Source: Dactylorhiza incarnata (Eukaryota > Streptophyta > Magnoliopsida > Asparagales > Orchidaceae). From it: a stretch of 64,000 nt of DNA. Every line of letters starts with the position of its first letter. The first letter of the stretch is position 1. The notes beneath the pieces were generated by a model. It worked only from the letters and a program-made list of their open reading frames with translations, was not told where the DNA came from and ran no database searches. Where the stretch lies: the NCBI GenBank assembly GCA_033032865.1, contig JAWHQI010000509.1, forward strand, positions 248,001 through 312,000, given 5' to 3'. The translations under genes were made by a program, and so were the position numbers. Shown piece by piece: positions 20,867-30,787 of this stretch.

Positions 20867-23800
20867 TCAAGGATCAAATTCTGGAAAGGTGGTTTTGATG
20901 TAGAGATAGTCCTCCCAAGTCGCATCCTCAGCTGGAGAGTTTGCCCATTGGATGAGTACTTGCGCCATTGGTACTCCTTTACGCGGTATGAGCCTTCTGC
21001 TTAGGATCTTCTCTGGTACTTTGAGTGTGTAGCCCTCCTCCGTGAGCACTTCTGGAAGGATGGAAGAGGTGGGTACTGATCCAATGTGTTGCTTCAGCTG
21101 AGAGATATGAAATGATGGGTGGATCCGTGCCGTTTGGGGTAGTGCCAATTTGTATGCCACCGGGCTGATTTTATGTTCGATCTGATATGGGCCAAAGTAT
21201 TTTGGAGAGAGTTTGTTCGGGCTTGACGATCGTAAGCTGATCTGCTTATATGGAGCTAGCCGAATATACACCCATTCACCTTCTCTGAACTCCTTCTCCT
21301 TTCTTTTCTTATCTGCTAATTGCTTCATCCGGTTTTGTGCTTTGTGCAAATTGAATTTAAGGAGATTGATGATCTTCTCTCGACTTTGGAGGGTGGAGGT
21401 AACTGCTGCATTGTTGGTACTACCTGTTGTATATGGTACATGGAGTGGTGGTGGTGTTCCATAGACAGCTTCATATGGGGTCATTTTAATGGAGGAATGG
21501 TATGAGGTATTGTACCAATATTCAGCCAGTGGAAGGTGTTCACTCCACGATTTGGGCTTCTGGAAGCACACACATCTTAGATAGCTCTCTAGGCAGCGGT
21601 TGACGACCTCAGTTTGGCCGTCAGTTTGGGGATGGTAGGCTGTGGAGGTTTTGATTTGTACATTCAGAATTTTGAACAATTCTGTCCAAAAGTCACTTGT
21701 GAACACCACATCCCTATCAGAGATGATAGAGTGGGGCAGGCCATGCAATTTAAAAACATTTTCCATGAAAACGTGGGCTATAGTTTGGGCATTGTAAGGG
21801 TGTTTGATGGCTATGAAGTGGGCATACTTACTTAGTCGATCCACCACCACAAAAATCACCTCATATCCCTTTGAAAGGGGAAGGCCCTCAATGAAATCCA
21901 CTGTAAGGTCTCTCCAAATAGTCTCCGGGATTGGAAGAGGTTGTAGGAGACCCAATGGTCTTTCATTTGGGGCCTTGCACTGTTGGCAGATAGCACATTG
22001 CCTAATGTATTGGTATACATATTCCTTCATGTTTTTCCAATAAAAATTTTGTTTTATTTTTTCAAGAGTAACAAAGACCCCGGAGTGGCCTCCAATGTGG
22101 GAGTCATGGAAAATGTGGCATAAATACCTTCTCATCTTATCATCCTTACCCACCACCATCTTGCCCTTTCTCCTCAAGCAGCCTTGCACTACTTGGTAAT
22201 GAGGTTTGTCTGTTGGGTTGGAAACCTTCAATCTGATCAACCTTTGTATCTTCTCATCTTGATCTTGAGCTAGCTTCAACTCCTGCTCTAACTCTGTGTG
22301 CCCAGCAACAATGGTGTAAAGAGAACAGTCCTCCACCTCTCCCTTTCTGGACAAGGCATCTGCAGTAACATTGTCCACTCCTTTCTTGTACTTAATGGTG
22401 TAATTGTAGCCCATCAGTTTAGCCATGAATTTCTGCAAGTAGTGGCGCCACTTTTGGACAGCTAGAACAATTGCCAATAGCTCTTTTTCATATACTGACA
22501 TGGCTACTTGTTTCTTTCCCAGGGCCTTGCTAAAGAAACAAATTGGGTGCCCCTCCTGTAAGAGCACTGCTCCAATGCCAGAACTTGAAGCATCTGTCTC
22601 TAGGATGAATTTTTGTTTGAAGTTGGGCAGTGCTAGTACTGGGGGGTTGGTGATGGCACTCTTTAGTGTTTCAAAAGCCTTGGCTGCCTCTTCATCCCAC
22701 TGATATGGTTTCTTCTGCAGAAGATTTGTGAGAGGTCTAGCAATACACCCATACCCCTTTATGAATCTTCTATAATACCCCGTGAGTCCCAAGAAGCCCC
22801 TTAGTTGTTTTTGGGTGGTTGGGGGTGGCCATGAACGCATATCTTCAAGCTTCTTTGGATCAGCAGCCACTCCTTGGCCTGATATAATGTGGCCTAAGTA
22901 GTCTATCTGCCCTACTCCAAATAGACATTTGCTTCTCTTAACGAACAGCTGCTCTTTCCTTAGTACTTGAAAGGTCAATTCCAGATGATGTATGTACTCT
23001 TCCCAGTTCTTGCTGAAGATTAAAATATCGTCGAAGAAAACCAATATGAATTTTCTGAGATAGGAATGGAATACCTGGTTCATAAGGCTCTGGAAGGTAG
23101 CTGGTGCATTAGTGAGTCCAAATGGCATTACCAGAAATTCGTAGTGTCCTTCATGGGATCTAAAAGCTGTCTTCTCAATATCTTGTGGTGCCATTCGTAC
23201 TTGGTGATAGCCCGATCTTAGATCCAATTTGGAATAGATAGTAGAGCCCTGCAGTTCATCCAGCAGTTCTTCTATAACTGGTATGGGAAAGTTATCCCTG
23301 ACAGTGTTGGCATTCAATCTCCTGTAATCAATACACATTCTCCACGATCCATCTCTTTTCTTGACTAGCACAATTGGAGAAGAGAAAAAACTTTTGCTTC
23401 TCCTTATGATTCCCTCCTTCAGCATTTCTCGAATGAGTTTTTCTATTTCTGTCTTCTGCATGTGAGGGTATCTGTATGGCCTTGAGTTGGAGTAATTTGT
23501 TGGGTCCTTTAGTATTATTTGGTGGTCATGGCTCCTGAATGGAGGTAGACCCTGGGGTGTATCAAAAATTTGTTGATATTTCTCCAATAACTGTTGTAAT
23601 GCAACTGCATGGGGCTCTTCTGATGGTTCAACCTGCATGGCATTCATATTCAGGGGTATTTCTTGATGGGCATCATCTCCTTGCTGTAGCCAGCACACAC
23701 TTAGCATGGCACATTGTGCTGGTTTCTGCATCAATTTGGACATTTTCCTTTTGTTTATGATGGCACTTCCTACATTCTTGCTCCCTTGTAAAGATATTGT

Positions 23801-24478
23801 TTTGTTGCCCCATTGGAACTCCATATGCATATTGAGAAAGTCCCATTTAATAGCCCCCAAGGTGATCAGCCATTGCACTCCCAGGACGACATCACATCCT
23901 CCTAAGGGCAATATCAGCATATCAGCTTCAAATTCAATTCCCTGCATTGTCCAAGGGAATTTGGTGCACATCTTGGTACTGGTTAGTCGATTTCCATCAG
24001 CCACTGCTACCTTGAATGTTGGAATGTTGGTTGTGGGGCATTGCAGGTGAGATGCTGTTGCTTCATCCAGGAAATTGTGGGTGCTCCCTGTGTCAATGAG
24101 GATGTAAATTTGCTGCCCCTTATAAGAGCCAGTAACCCGCATAGTGTGGAAATCTATGATGCCTGTAAGGGCATGCATAGACACTTGTGGTGTAATGAGT
24201 GGGTCTTGTGTTTCATTCTCCTCCCCACCATCCTCTTCTCCATCTCTCCCCCCTCCTCCTTCATCTTCTTCTTCAGGCAATTCCATTTCCAGGATATACA
24301 ATTGGGTGGCGTTGCCACATTTGTGCCCCTTAAAATACTTTTGGTCACACCAAAAACATAGTCCCTTACTACGTTTCTCATCCATCTCTTTGGGTGATAG
24401 CCTTTTGGTTGTCTTGGACGGTAGGGGCCGGCTGGGACTGGTGGTAGGGGCCCTGAAAAGCTGCCTGTTGCCTTCCAC
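20867..24478 (-). CDS. Reina pol polyprotein with RNase H deletion
   Basis: About 1203 codons without a stop. Visible in order are a CCHC-type knuckle (CFWCDQKYFKGHKC, residues 41-54), aspartic protease IDTGST (128-133), reverse transcriptase with FFDD at 481-484, RNase H (about 620-712), an integrase zinc domain and DDE core (TVDFIEGLP; SDRDVVFTSDFW; HPQTDGQTEVVNR), and a chromodomain-like C-terminus. At residue 682 (about 22433) the RNase H sequence jumps from HYLQ to KFMAKLMGY. Roughly 30 residues that normally include the third catalytic Asp are missing in frame. The first codon is GTG: the frame is really the continuation of gag, so a separate start is not proposed. Confidence 0.9.
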   Translation of the reverse strand: MEGNRQLFRAPTTSPSRPLPSKTTKRLSPKEMDEKRSKGLCFWCDQKYFKGHKCGNATQLYILEMELPEEEDEGGGGRDGEEDGGEENETQDPLITPQVSMHALTGIIDFHTMRVTGSYKGQQIYILIDTGSTHNFLDEATASHLQCPTTNIPTFKVAVADGNRLTSTKMCTKFPWTMQGIEFEADMLILPLGGCDVVLGVQWLITLGAIKWDFLNMHMEFQWGNKTISLQGSKNVGSAIINKRKMSKLMQKPAQCAMLSVCWLQQGDDAHQEIPLNMNAMQVEPSEEPHAVALQQLLEKYQQIFDTPQGLPPFRSHDHQIILKDPTNYSNSRPYRYPHMQKTEIEKLIREMLKEGIIRRSKSFFSSPIVLVKKRDGSWRMCIDYRRLNANTVRDNFPIPVIEELLDELQGSTIYSKLDLRSGYHQVRMAPQDIEKTAFRSHEGHYEFLVMPFGLTNAPATFQSLMNQVFHSYLRKFILVFFDDILIFSKNWEEYIHHLELTFQVLRKEQLFVKRSKCLFGVGQIDYLGHIISGQGVAADPKKLEDMRSWPPPTTQKQLRGFLGLTGYYRRFIKGYGCIARPLTNLLQKKPYQWDEEAAKAFETLKSAITNPPVLALPNFKQKFILETDASSSGIGAVLLQEGHPICFFSKALGKKQVAMSVYEKELLAIVLAVQKWRHYLQKFMAKLMGYNYTIKYKKGVDNVTADALSRKGEVEDCSLYTIVAGHTELEQELKLAQDQDEKIQRLIRLKVSNPTDKPHYQVVQGCLRRKGKMVVGKDDKMRRYLCHIFHDSHIGGHSGVFVTLEKIKQNFYWKNMKEYVYQYIRQCAICQQCKAPNERPLGLLQPLPIPETIWRDLTVDFIEGLPLSKGYEVIFVVVDRLSKYAHFIAIKHPYNAQTIAHVFMENVFKLHGLPHSIISDRDVVFTSDFWTELFKILNVQIKTSTAYHPQTDGQTEVVNRCLESYLRCVCFQKPKSWSEHLPLAEYWYNTSYHSSIKMTPYEAVYGTPPPLHVPYTTGSTNNAAVTSTLQSREKIINLLKFNLHKAQNRMKQLADKKRKEKEFREGEWVYIRLAPYKQISLRSSSPNKLSPKYFGPYQIEHKISPVAYKLALPQTARIHPSFHISQLKQHIGSVPTSSILPEVLTEEGYTLKVPEKILSRRLIPRKGVPMAQVLIQWANSPAEDATWEDYLYIKTTFPEFDP

Positions 24479-24486
24479 CGGAGCCT

Positions 24487-25266
24487 TTAGAGAAAAACTC
24501 TGATGATGAGAGGCCTGTTGGCTCCCCCCAGTGTGCTTTTCTGCTCCTGTATTCTTGCTAACGCATAAGCCTTCTGAAGAGTTGGGGGCATGAACATTCT
24601 CACTGTTAAAGAGATGTCTCTGCGCAATCCTGTGAGGAATAGGCTTATGGCATACTCCTCTGAGATAATTAATTTATTCCGTAAGGCTTCAAATTCATCC
24701 AAATAATGTTGGACCGTGGATGTCTGCTTCAACTCTTTGATCTCACTCATGGGGTCATCAAAAATAGTTGGGGAGAATCGTTGATGAATGGCCATGGAAA
24801 ATTCCTCCCAGTCAAGGTCCAATTTTGAGACTCTAGATTTGGAGTAAATCTGATACCATGCTAAAGCCTTCTCTTCCAGGTTCACCACCGCAACCTTCAC
24901 CTTCATGGCTTCGGGAGTGCCATCGATTTCAAAGAATTGTTCACAACGAAAGATCCAGTCCCGGACTGCGTCACCAGCAAAACCAGGGAAGTCCAGTCGT
25001 GCTCCTCTGGTTGGCATAGTGTAGACATCCTGCAGTGGAAGCCCTCTACTTGTCTCAGCAAAGGTTTCCGGAGTGCCATTTCTGCGGTCACGACCCGTCG
25101 ACAAATTGGTTAGTATCTCCTTTAATTCTGATAATTCCTTTGCTTGACGTTGCTCCATCTCTTGCAGAGCATCCTTCCAACGTTCTTCTCCCAGGCTCTG
25201 CATCTTGTCTTTCAGTGCATCCAAATCTCTTCGTAAGTCGGCATTTCGTGTGTTGTGATCCCCCAT
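24487..25266 (-). CDS. Reina gag (capsid) protein
   Basis: 259 codons from the ATG at 25266. A coiled-coil-like N-terminus (residues about 10-55) precedes the capsid core with LDFPGFAGDAVRDWIFRCEQ, a WEEFSMAIHQRF segment and VQHYLDEFEALRN, all typical of Ty3 gag. The frame stops just before the zinc knuckle, which lies at the start of the next open frame. In minus sense, a six-G run (plus-strand C6, 24524-24529) sits where the two frames would join. Either a one-base deletion or a -1 slip there separates gag from pol. Confidence 0.9.
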   Translation of the reverse strand: MGDHNTRNADLRRDLDALKDKMQSLGEERWKDALQEMEQRQAKELSELKEILTNLSTGRDRRNGTPETFAETSRGLPLQDVYTMPTRGARLDFPGFAGDAVRDWIFRCEQFFEIDGTPEAMKVKVAVVNLEEKALAWYQIYSKSRVSKLDLDWEEFSMAIHQRFSPTIFDDPMSEIKELKQTSTVQHYLDEFEALRNKLIISEEYAISLFLTGLRRDISLTVRMFMPPTLQKAYALARIQEQKSTLGGANRPLIIRVFL

Positions 25267-25291
25267 TGTTGAGGCTGTAACGGCCCGGAAA

Positions 25292-25305
25292 GAGCTCTGA
25301 TACCA
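25292..25305 (-). other. Reina primer binding site
   Basis: TGGTATCAGAGCTC on the minus strand, two bases from the 5' LTR end, matches the initiator-Met class. Confidence 0.9.
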
Positions 25306-25307
25306 CT

Positions 25308-25596
25308 TGATACCCTCCTGCTAGTCCTTCCTGCACAGGTAAGTGAGAAAGAGAGGAAATAAACGGCGGCGCACCGTCGTTCAGAATGCGGCGAGGTAAG
25401 AAAAGGGAAATGCAATTCACGATTTCACTTAAAACACATCACATGCCCTGTCTCGGCGGAGGCCAGAGCTTTTACAAACAGCAGGGGCGATTAGCTGCGG
25501 TTATGAAACTGTTCCCGCTTCCTCTACGCGCCAATACACAGTTTTAAAAGTTTAAACACAAACATACTAACAGTTTTTATGATAAACATTGCAACA
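25308..25596 (-). repeat. 5' LTR of the Reina element
   Basis: It has the same 289-bp sequence as 20547-20835 apart from one substitution. On the minus strand it ends TATCA two bases before the primer site. Confidence 0.95.
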
Positions 25597-25601
25597 TTCA
25601 G

Positions 25602-25988
25602 CAAAACATTAATTACTTGAACCCTTAATTAATCCGAAAACTGCTGCCAAATGCCAAGGCGGGGTTTGCAATCGGGCTTCTCCAGTTCCAAAAAATTAGG
25701 GTCTTCCGTCCCGCCATCGCCGCCGATTCCACGAACGTCGATCCGACGGTTCCGCGCCCGAGAAGAAAGGCCGCGATGGCCGCAATTTTCGTTCCAAGTA
25801 AAAAAAGCGGAGGTGGGAATTTTCCTTTCTGGTTTCTCATCTGCATATCAGCCATATATATGATTATTTCCCGTCGCAGCTTTCTCTGTCCTGCCCGCCG
25901 CCGCCGCCGCTTTCTCCCGCCTACAGGAAGAGGAGGAGGAGGAGGAAGGATTACTTTTACCTTGCTCTTTGCCCGCACAGGAGCAGTA
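25602..25988 (+). promoter_or_regulatory. Upstream/leader region of the CRM-family gene
   Basis: The region between the Reina LTR and the start codon is GC-rich and holds a likely leader intron (gtaaaa at about 25797 to cgcacag at 25979). No TATA box is obvious. The Reina insertion has replaced whatever lay further upstream. Confidence 0.4.
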
Positions 25989-28275
25989 ATGGCTTCCCGG
26001 CTGCTTAGATTCCAGAGGCTGACAAGTGACCCTAAATCCTCTCTTCTCCTTCATTTCTCTCGCCCAACTATTCCCTCGCTTCCGCACTGCTCTCCAAGGT
26101 TAATTACGTTTCTTTTTTATACTTGTTATCCTTCTCCTCTTCGTCGTTCCCCTTCACCACTGATGTCGTTACTTATATGCAGGTATTCTCTTCTCCTCCA
26201 TCCCAAAAGCTCCAATTCCTTTCAGTCCTGTAATCGCTGGATTCTATCGAGGGAATTTTTCTCCCCCTCGGTGAACCTCGTAACATCTGAAGGCAAGCCA
26301 GAGTTCGAAATCCCTGGGAAGAACAAGAAGAAGAAGAACAACAAGTGGAAGACTGCCGCTCTCTTTGGAAGAGCCGTGGCTGCTGTAAATTCTGTGGTGG
26401 GAAACTCAAAGATAGCTTTTTTTTCCAAAAAGCCACCGCGACTCTCTCAAACGGAGGCTGCTAATCGGATCAAGATGCAGAGGAAAAGGGAGAAAACAAA
26501 GGGGAAGACAGCAAAACAACAGCCGCTCAACTTCTCCTCCGCTGAAGCCCGGGTCAAATACATGATTGAGCAGGTGATCCGCTTAAAAAAAAAATCAACT
26601 TGCACTTCATTTATGTGAGATTTTTTATTGCAAGTTTGCATCCACTTACATATTACTGATTCATACCATTAATATAGATGTAATACTCAAACAATATCTA
26701 GGCTGTCGCGGGTTTTCCATGGAGGGAAAAATTCTTAGGTTTTGAAAATGGGCCAAAACCAATTTTTAAAGGCTCAACACCTAGCTATGAGTTTTGGGTG
26801 AAAGCCAATTCCGTCCATAAAAAGTCCCTAACAAACACAAACCGGAATTGGGACAATTCCTTTCTCCCAAAACCGATTCAACCGATTCCATCCTTTAAAA
26901 ACACCAAACAAACACAAGATTTTGAATTAGGTGTACCAATTCTAATTCCTTTCTCGCAAAACCCGCGAAACATAGAGAAGCACATAAAGATAAATGTTAG
27001 TTTAAAAAATTTCCTCTTGGTTCTCCATAGGAAGTTGTTGCAGCTTCTTCGCATAGCTTGTTGGAAGACATGATACAATTCTCTCACTTTCTCAGAGCCT
27101 TTTTTGTGGAGCTTGGTTGAGGGGGGGATACATGATCGCAAGTTATTGACACAGTTGTCAACCGCATGCAAAAAGACAATGAGTACTTAGGATGCAGAAA
27201 GACAACGAGTACTTCACCAAGCTTCAATAGTTCTTTTAGTTCCAGAATTAATTCCCTTGCCTTTGCCTCATAAATCACAACACCGTTGATGTTGAAATAA
27301 CATCTTGAATGGTTTTTCTATATTGTGTTGTACTCTTGAGGAATTTCTCCATTTCAACTACGCACGTAACTGTATAGGTTTTATAAAATTGGTATGCATA
27401 CTCTTTTTTGTAAGTTTTATATGTGAAAACTATTTTTTAACTTATAGCAGTATATTTTCTTGTAAAACCAAATAGTATACTTTCAACTTTGCAGGCCAAA
27501 CTAAAGGAAGCTTTATTGGTAGAGAAGCTAAAGAAGCTTGAATTTCCCCAAGTTCAAGTTCCTAACCTAAAAGAAGATCAGTTGACAGAAGTCATGTCTC
27601 CAGTTGATACCATTTCTCAGAAAAGAGTATGTATTTGTTGAATTAGTATTTTATTATCGTTTTTTAAGTTTTTTTGAAGTTTTTTTGTGTTACCATTCTG
27701 TTACACAATGTTTCCAGGCACTTGAAACATCGAAGTACGAGCAACTGCTAGAAACTGTCAGGCGATTTATCGCAATAGCTGAGGAGGAACTAGAGCTTTA
27801 TTACAGAGGTGGCCCAAATACTCTGAATTCAGATGTAGATAGTGGTGAGAAAAAAGCTCTTTCAAAAATGAAAAAAATGGGGGCAGAATTGATTTCAGAA
27901 GGAAATGTCTCTAGCAGCAACAAAATTATGCCAGAACGTTCAGATGATGGCAATTTAAATGATGCTAAAGCTAGTTCAAATGATGAAGGCAGTTCAATTG
28001 ATGCTAACGTTAGTTCAAGTTATAGAGATTTCAGTGCGTATGAGAATGGTTCTTTTGACAAGTTTCTTGCTGGAGATGGAGCATATTTTATTATTTGGGC
28101 AACTGGACTACATGAAAAGCTCACAGGAACTGAAACTGATTCTGAAGATGAAAGAATATATGCAGATGATTATGATGAAGAACTTGGGGAAATAACTGCT
28201 GATGTTGGTGATGCGTCCTTAGGATCTGGATATGTTGCAGATTGTGGAATTAGTATTGATGTCTCTTGTGATTGA
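25989..28275 (+). CDS. CRM-family organellar protein lacking its CRM domain
   Basis: Four exons with GT-AG introns: 25989-26098, 26183-26573, 27495-27626 and 27718-28275, giving about 396 residues. The N-terminus (MASRLLRFQRL, Arg/Ser-rich, few acids) suggests an organellar transit peptide. Exon 2 contains KTAALFGRAVAAVNS and the SAEARVKYMIEQ helix. Exon 3 has LKEALLVEKLKKLE and then passes from LKEDQLTE directly to VMSPVDTISQKR. Exon 4 continues SKYEQLLETVRRFIAIAEEE and ends in an acidic tail. In relatives (At3g25440-like CRS1/YhbY proteins) the roughly 85-90-residue RNA-binding CRM domain lies between those two exon-3 segments. It is absent here, in frame, inside one exon. All splice sites and frames are intact. 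An in-frame ATG at 25776 would add 71 residues, but 25796-25979 looks like a leader intron, so 25989 is preferred. Intron 2 (26574-27494) shows no named repeat. Confidence 0.8.
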
Positions 28276-29107
28276 TTCTTGGGTTCAAGTTTTTGGAAGT
28301 GGAATCAAGTTTTGCAGCAGACAAATATGCTTGAAGAAAATGACATTCATATCTCTGTTCTTAAAAAAAGAGCTGGAACCTGATTTCAGTCGATATGAGA
28401 TGTTATTTCTTTGATATTAATTCTTCTTTATGCAAATGTCAGAACTTCATTAGCTATAATATATTGTTTAGATTTAAGTATTACAATTACTTTGTAGTGG
28501 AATAATTAAAGTGACCAGACACTCTTATTGTTTACTTGATTAAAATTCAGTTGAATTTATGTTGTCACTGGCCAGATAGCTAGATACTAAGAACTGTTTT
28601 ATCTGAGTTTTGTAATAGACACATGAATCAAGGTATAAGGCTCATTCCCTAGCACATAATTTATTAGTGTTTGAGTTGTAGCCATGAGCGGGCCTAACAA
28701 TGGCCGAGTGTGGGCGGCCGCCCACACTAGAAAAAATAGGTTTATTTGGTTGTCCAATAAAATTATTGTTTGTTATTCTTACGCCTTCTAAGATCCCGCA
28801 AACTTGTTGCCCCTAGGTTACCTCTTCGGTTCAAGTAGAAAGCTTCGATTAGGTTTGGATTTCTAGTTTTGCGAGCCGATCGACGACGACGAGTTGCCCT
28901 CTGCTCTTCAACGATGAGCCTGCTGCCAATTGATGACGACGAGCCTGCTGCCGGTTGACGACGATGAGCAGTCCCAACTCCAGCTTGGACGACTTCTCTG
29001 TGGATTCAATTTAGGGTTCTTTCCGCCTCTTTCAGGTTAGGATTCTTTCTGCCCCAACTCCAGCTTCAGTTAGGTTCTAAATAAGATGTTACTTTATATC
29101 TATGTGC
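28276..29107. other. 3' flank of the CRM gene and unassigned repeat
   Basis: 28276-28670 is AT-rich and includes the likely 3' untranslated region. 28680-29100 is different: a direct gccgcccacac word, then repeated gacgacgagcctgctgcc units (28890-28965). No gene is recognised. Confidence 0.4.
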
Positions 29108-29420
29108 TTAGTCCGGCCGTGGAACACATGATTTCTAGTTATAGCCATTGCAGATTGGCTATCAGTCTTGATGATAGTAACACTCTTAGTTTTTAAGTTT
29201 AGGTCAGTTAGGAGTCGCCTTAACTACACACATTCACAAGCCGCTTCCCCTAACACAACATACTCTGCTTCCGCAGACGATATAGCAATGCCCTTTTGCT
29301 TACGGGATGCCCACAAGATCACTTTTGATCCTAAGAAGAAGATATAACCACTTGTGTTTTTCCCATCGTCTGCACAACACGCCCCATCGCTGTCAGCAAA
29401 CCCAATAGGCTCTGAGTCAG
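29108..29420 (-). pseudogene. Ty1/copia RNase H fragment
   Basis: The minus-strand frame reads PIGFADSDGACCADD, then TSGYIFFLGSKVILWASRKQ, then AISSAEAEYVVLGEA, the copia RNase H core with the GxxDSD and SSAEAEY motifs. A TAG replaces the usual Trp after ECV (near 29221). The frame then continues as LRRLLTDLNLK and TDSQSAMAI to about 29108. No LTR or other pol domain is attached. Confidence 0.85.
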
Positions 29421-30787
29421 GTTCTTGCTTGTTTATATGTTTATTTTCATGTGCATATGAAGTGCTGACTTGCAGTGTGATGTAGTTCCCGGAGTCCACT
29501 AGGACGGCCAAGAGGAGGAGTGTTGTTACAAAGTTGTGGTCAGCCCTGGCTGACCCTCGTGTACCACTTTTGTTGTGATGGATTGTAGGGCAAGGATCTC
29601 AAGTTGGAGCTCGCTAGCCGGCTAAAAAGTCATCGCCTCATGAAGTGTTCTTCATTGATTTTCTATGAAGTTCATACGTGTTCATGCTTGGTGTGTGGGA
29701 TCACTATGAGTGGATGTGTTGTGATATATTGTGATTAAGTCCTTGATAGCAATCGAAGAGGTGTCGTCGATCCTCACCCCACACTCTCTTGAGCGAAGCA
29801 GTGAAGGCGACCCACACTTGTTGCCTTGTGATTGCGATGCGGTGCCGGCGACCCGCATTTCTTTTTATTATATTTAATTTCTGTTGAACAACCCAACTCA
29901 AATTTATGTTTTTTAGTATTTCTTGCCCTTATTGCGAAACATCCCACCCCATATTCCTTGAGAGATCGATACTTGGGAATTCACTCCCATTTTATATTAC
30001 TTAAATGACTGGTGCATTGCCGAGTTTGCATCAAGAAGGTGATTTCGAAGGTGTCATTGGAGCTCTAAGGCCGAATCTCTTGACGTGGAGGTGGACAAAC
30101 ACCGGGAGAAGACATGACTAGGAGAAGGTGACAGCTTCTCCCGTATCGCGGAAGGTAGCCAAGGCAGAGTTTGTAGAGCCGATGGACCAAGCCGTGCTCT
30201 CCTACGAACCCAAGGAAGAGTCTCGTCTCCTCCGTATCAAGGAGTGGTATTTTGTATTTCTCCCCTCTCTTTTGAAGTATTTGTAATCTTAATGCAATGT
30301 ACTATAAATCATCTACACACCATGACCATTGAGTGTAGATGTTCGTAGATATACTCTCTATTGTGGATGATTTGGAGTAGACTTTGTTGTAGTATTTTCC
30401 TTATAAGCTTGTGATTGTGTTGAATGCGCTTGTGTTGTGATGTTAATGTGTTTGTGGCTGTGCTGGGTTGCGCCTTCGTTGAGTTAGAAGCGAGCTGGTG
30501 TGAGAGAGTGGTTGGCCATTTTAATTGCAAGGCACAATGAAAGTGCGAAGTGAAGGAGTGCAACACGCGGAGGAGTGAAGCGGTAAAGGCGACCCACATA
30601 GTTAATTTAGTTTTTCTTTTCATTGAAACCGCAAAACAAACCCCCTGATAAAACTCTGACTAAAGACTTTATTCTTAAGTCTATCTCATAAGAAAACTCC
30701 ACCATGTCGTGTTCCGCGTGAGATCGATACTCGAGGACTTATTCCCGTTTTATTATTACTTGTGCGACATTGATACTCTTGTCGTAT
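29421..30787. repeat. Diverged direct repeat of retroelement leader sequence
   Basis: Two related blocks lie about 750 bp apart. Each has gtgaaggcgacccacac-like sequence (29803 and about 30587), then a gagatcgatact word (29960 and about 30720) and att(c)cc(a/g)ttttat (about 29985 and 30745). This looks like the ends of a decayed element or a tandem duplication. No gene. The right edge is cut by the Tat LTR at about 30788. Confidence 0.45.

Larger units (their letters stand above)
20547..25596 (-). mobile_element. Young Reina-type chromovirus LTR retrotransposon
   Basis: Identical-length 289-bp LTRs (20547-20835 and 25308-25596) differ at one position that I can see. The perfect target duplication TTCAG flanks both ends (20542-20546 and 25597-25601). 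In minus sense, the primer site TGGTATCAGAGCTC (25292-25305) and a polypurine tract AAAGGGGGAAGTA beside the left LTR complete the structure. It carries gag, protease, reverse transcriptase, RNase H, integrase and a C-terminal chromodomain-like segment, in Ty3 order. Short LTRs and the chromodomain point to the Reina lineage. The insertion lies about 390 bp upstream of the CRM-family gene start. Confidence 0.95.

Noticed and set aside
25776..25988. Upstream ATG of the CRM-family gene
   Set aside because: The 71-residue extension is Gly/Arg low-complexity and spans a likely leader intron; the ATG at 25989 gives a typical transit peptide.
26099..26182. Reading through the first 84-bp gap of the CRM gene as coding
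   Set aside because: It is open by chance (84 bp, no stop) but has clean GT-AG ends and no conservation-like sequence.
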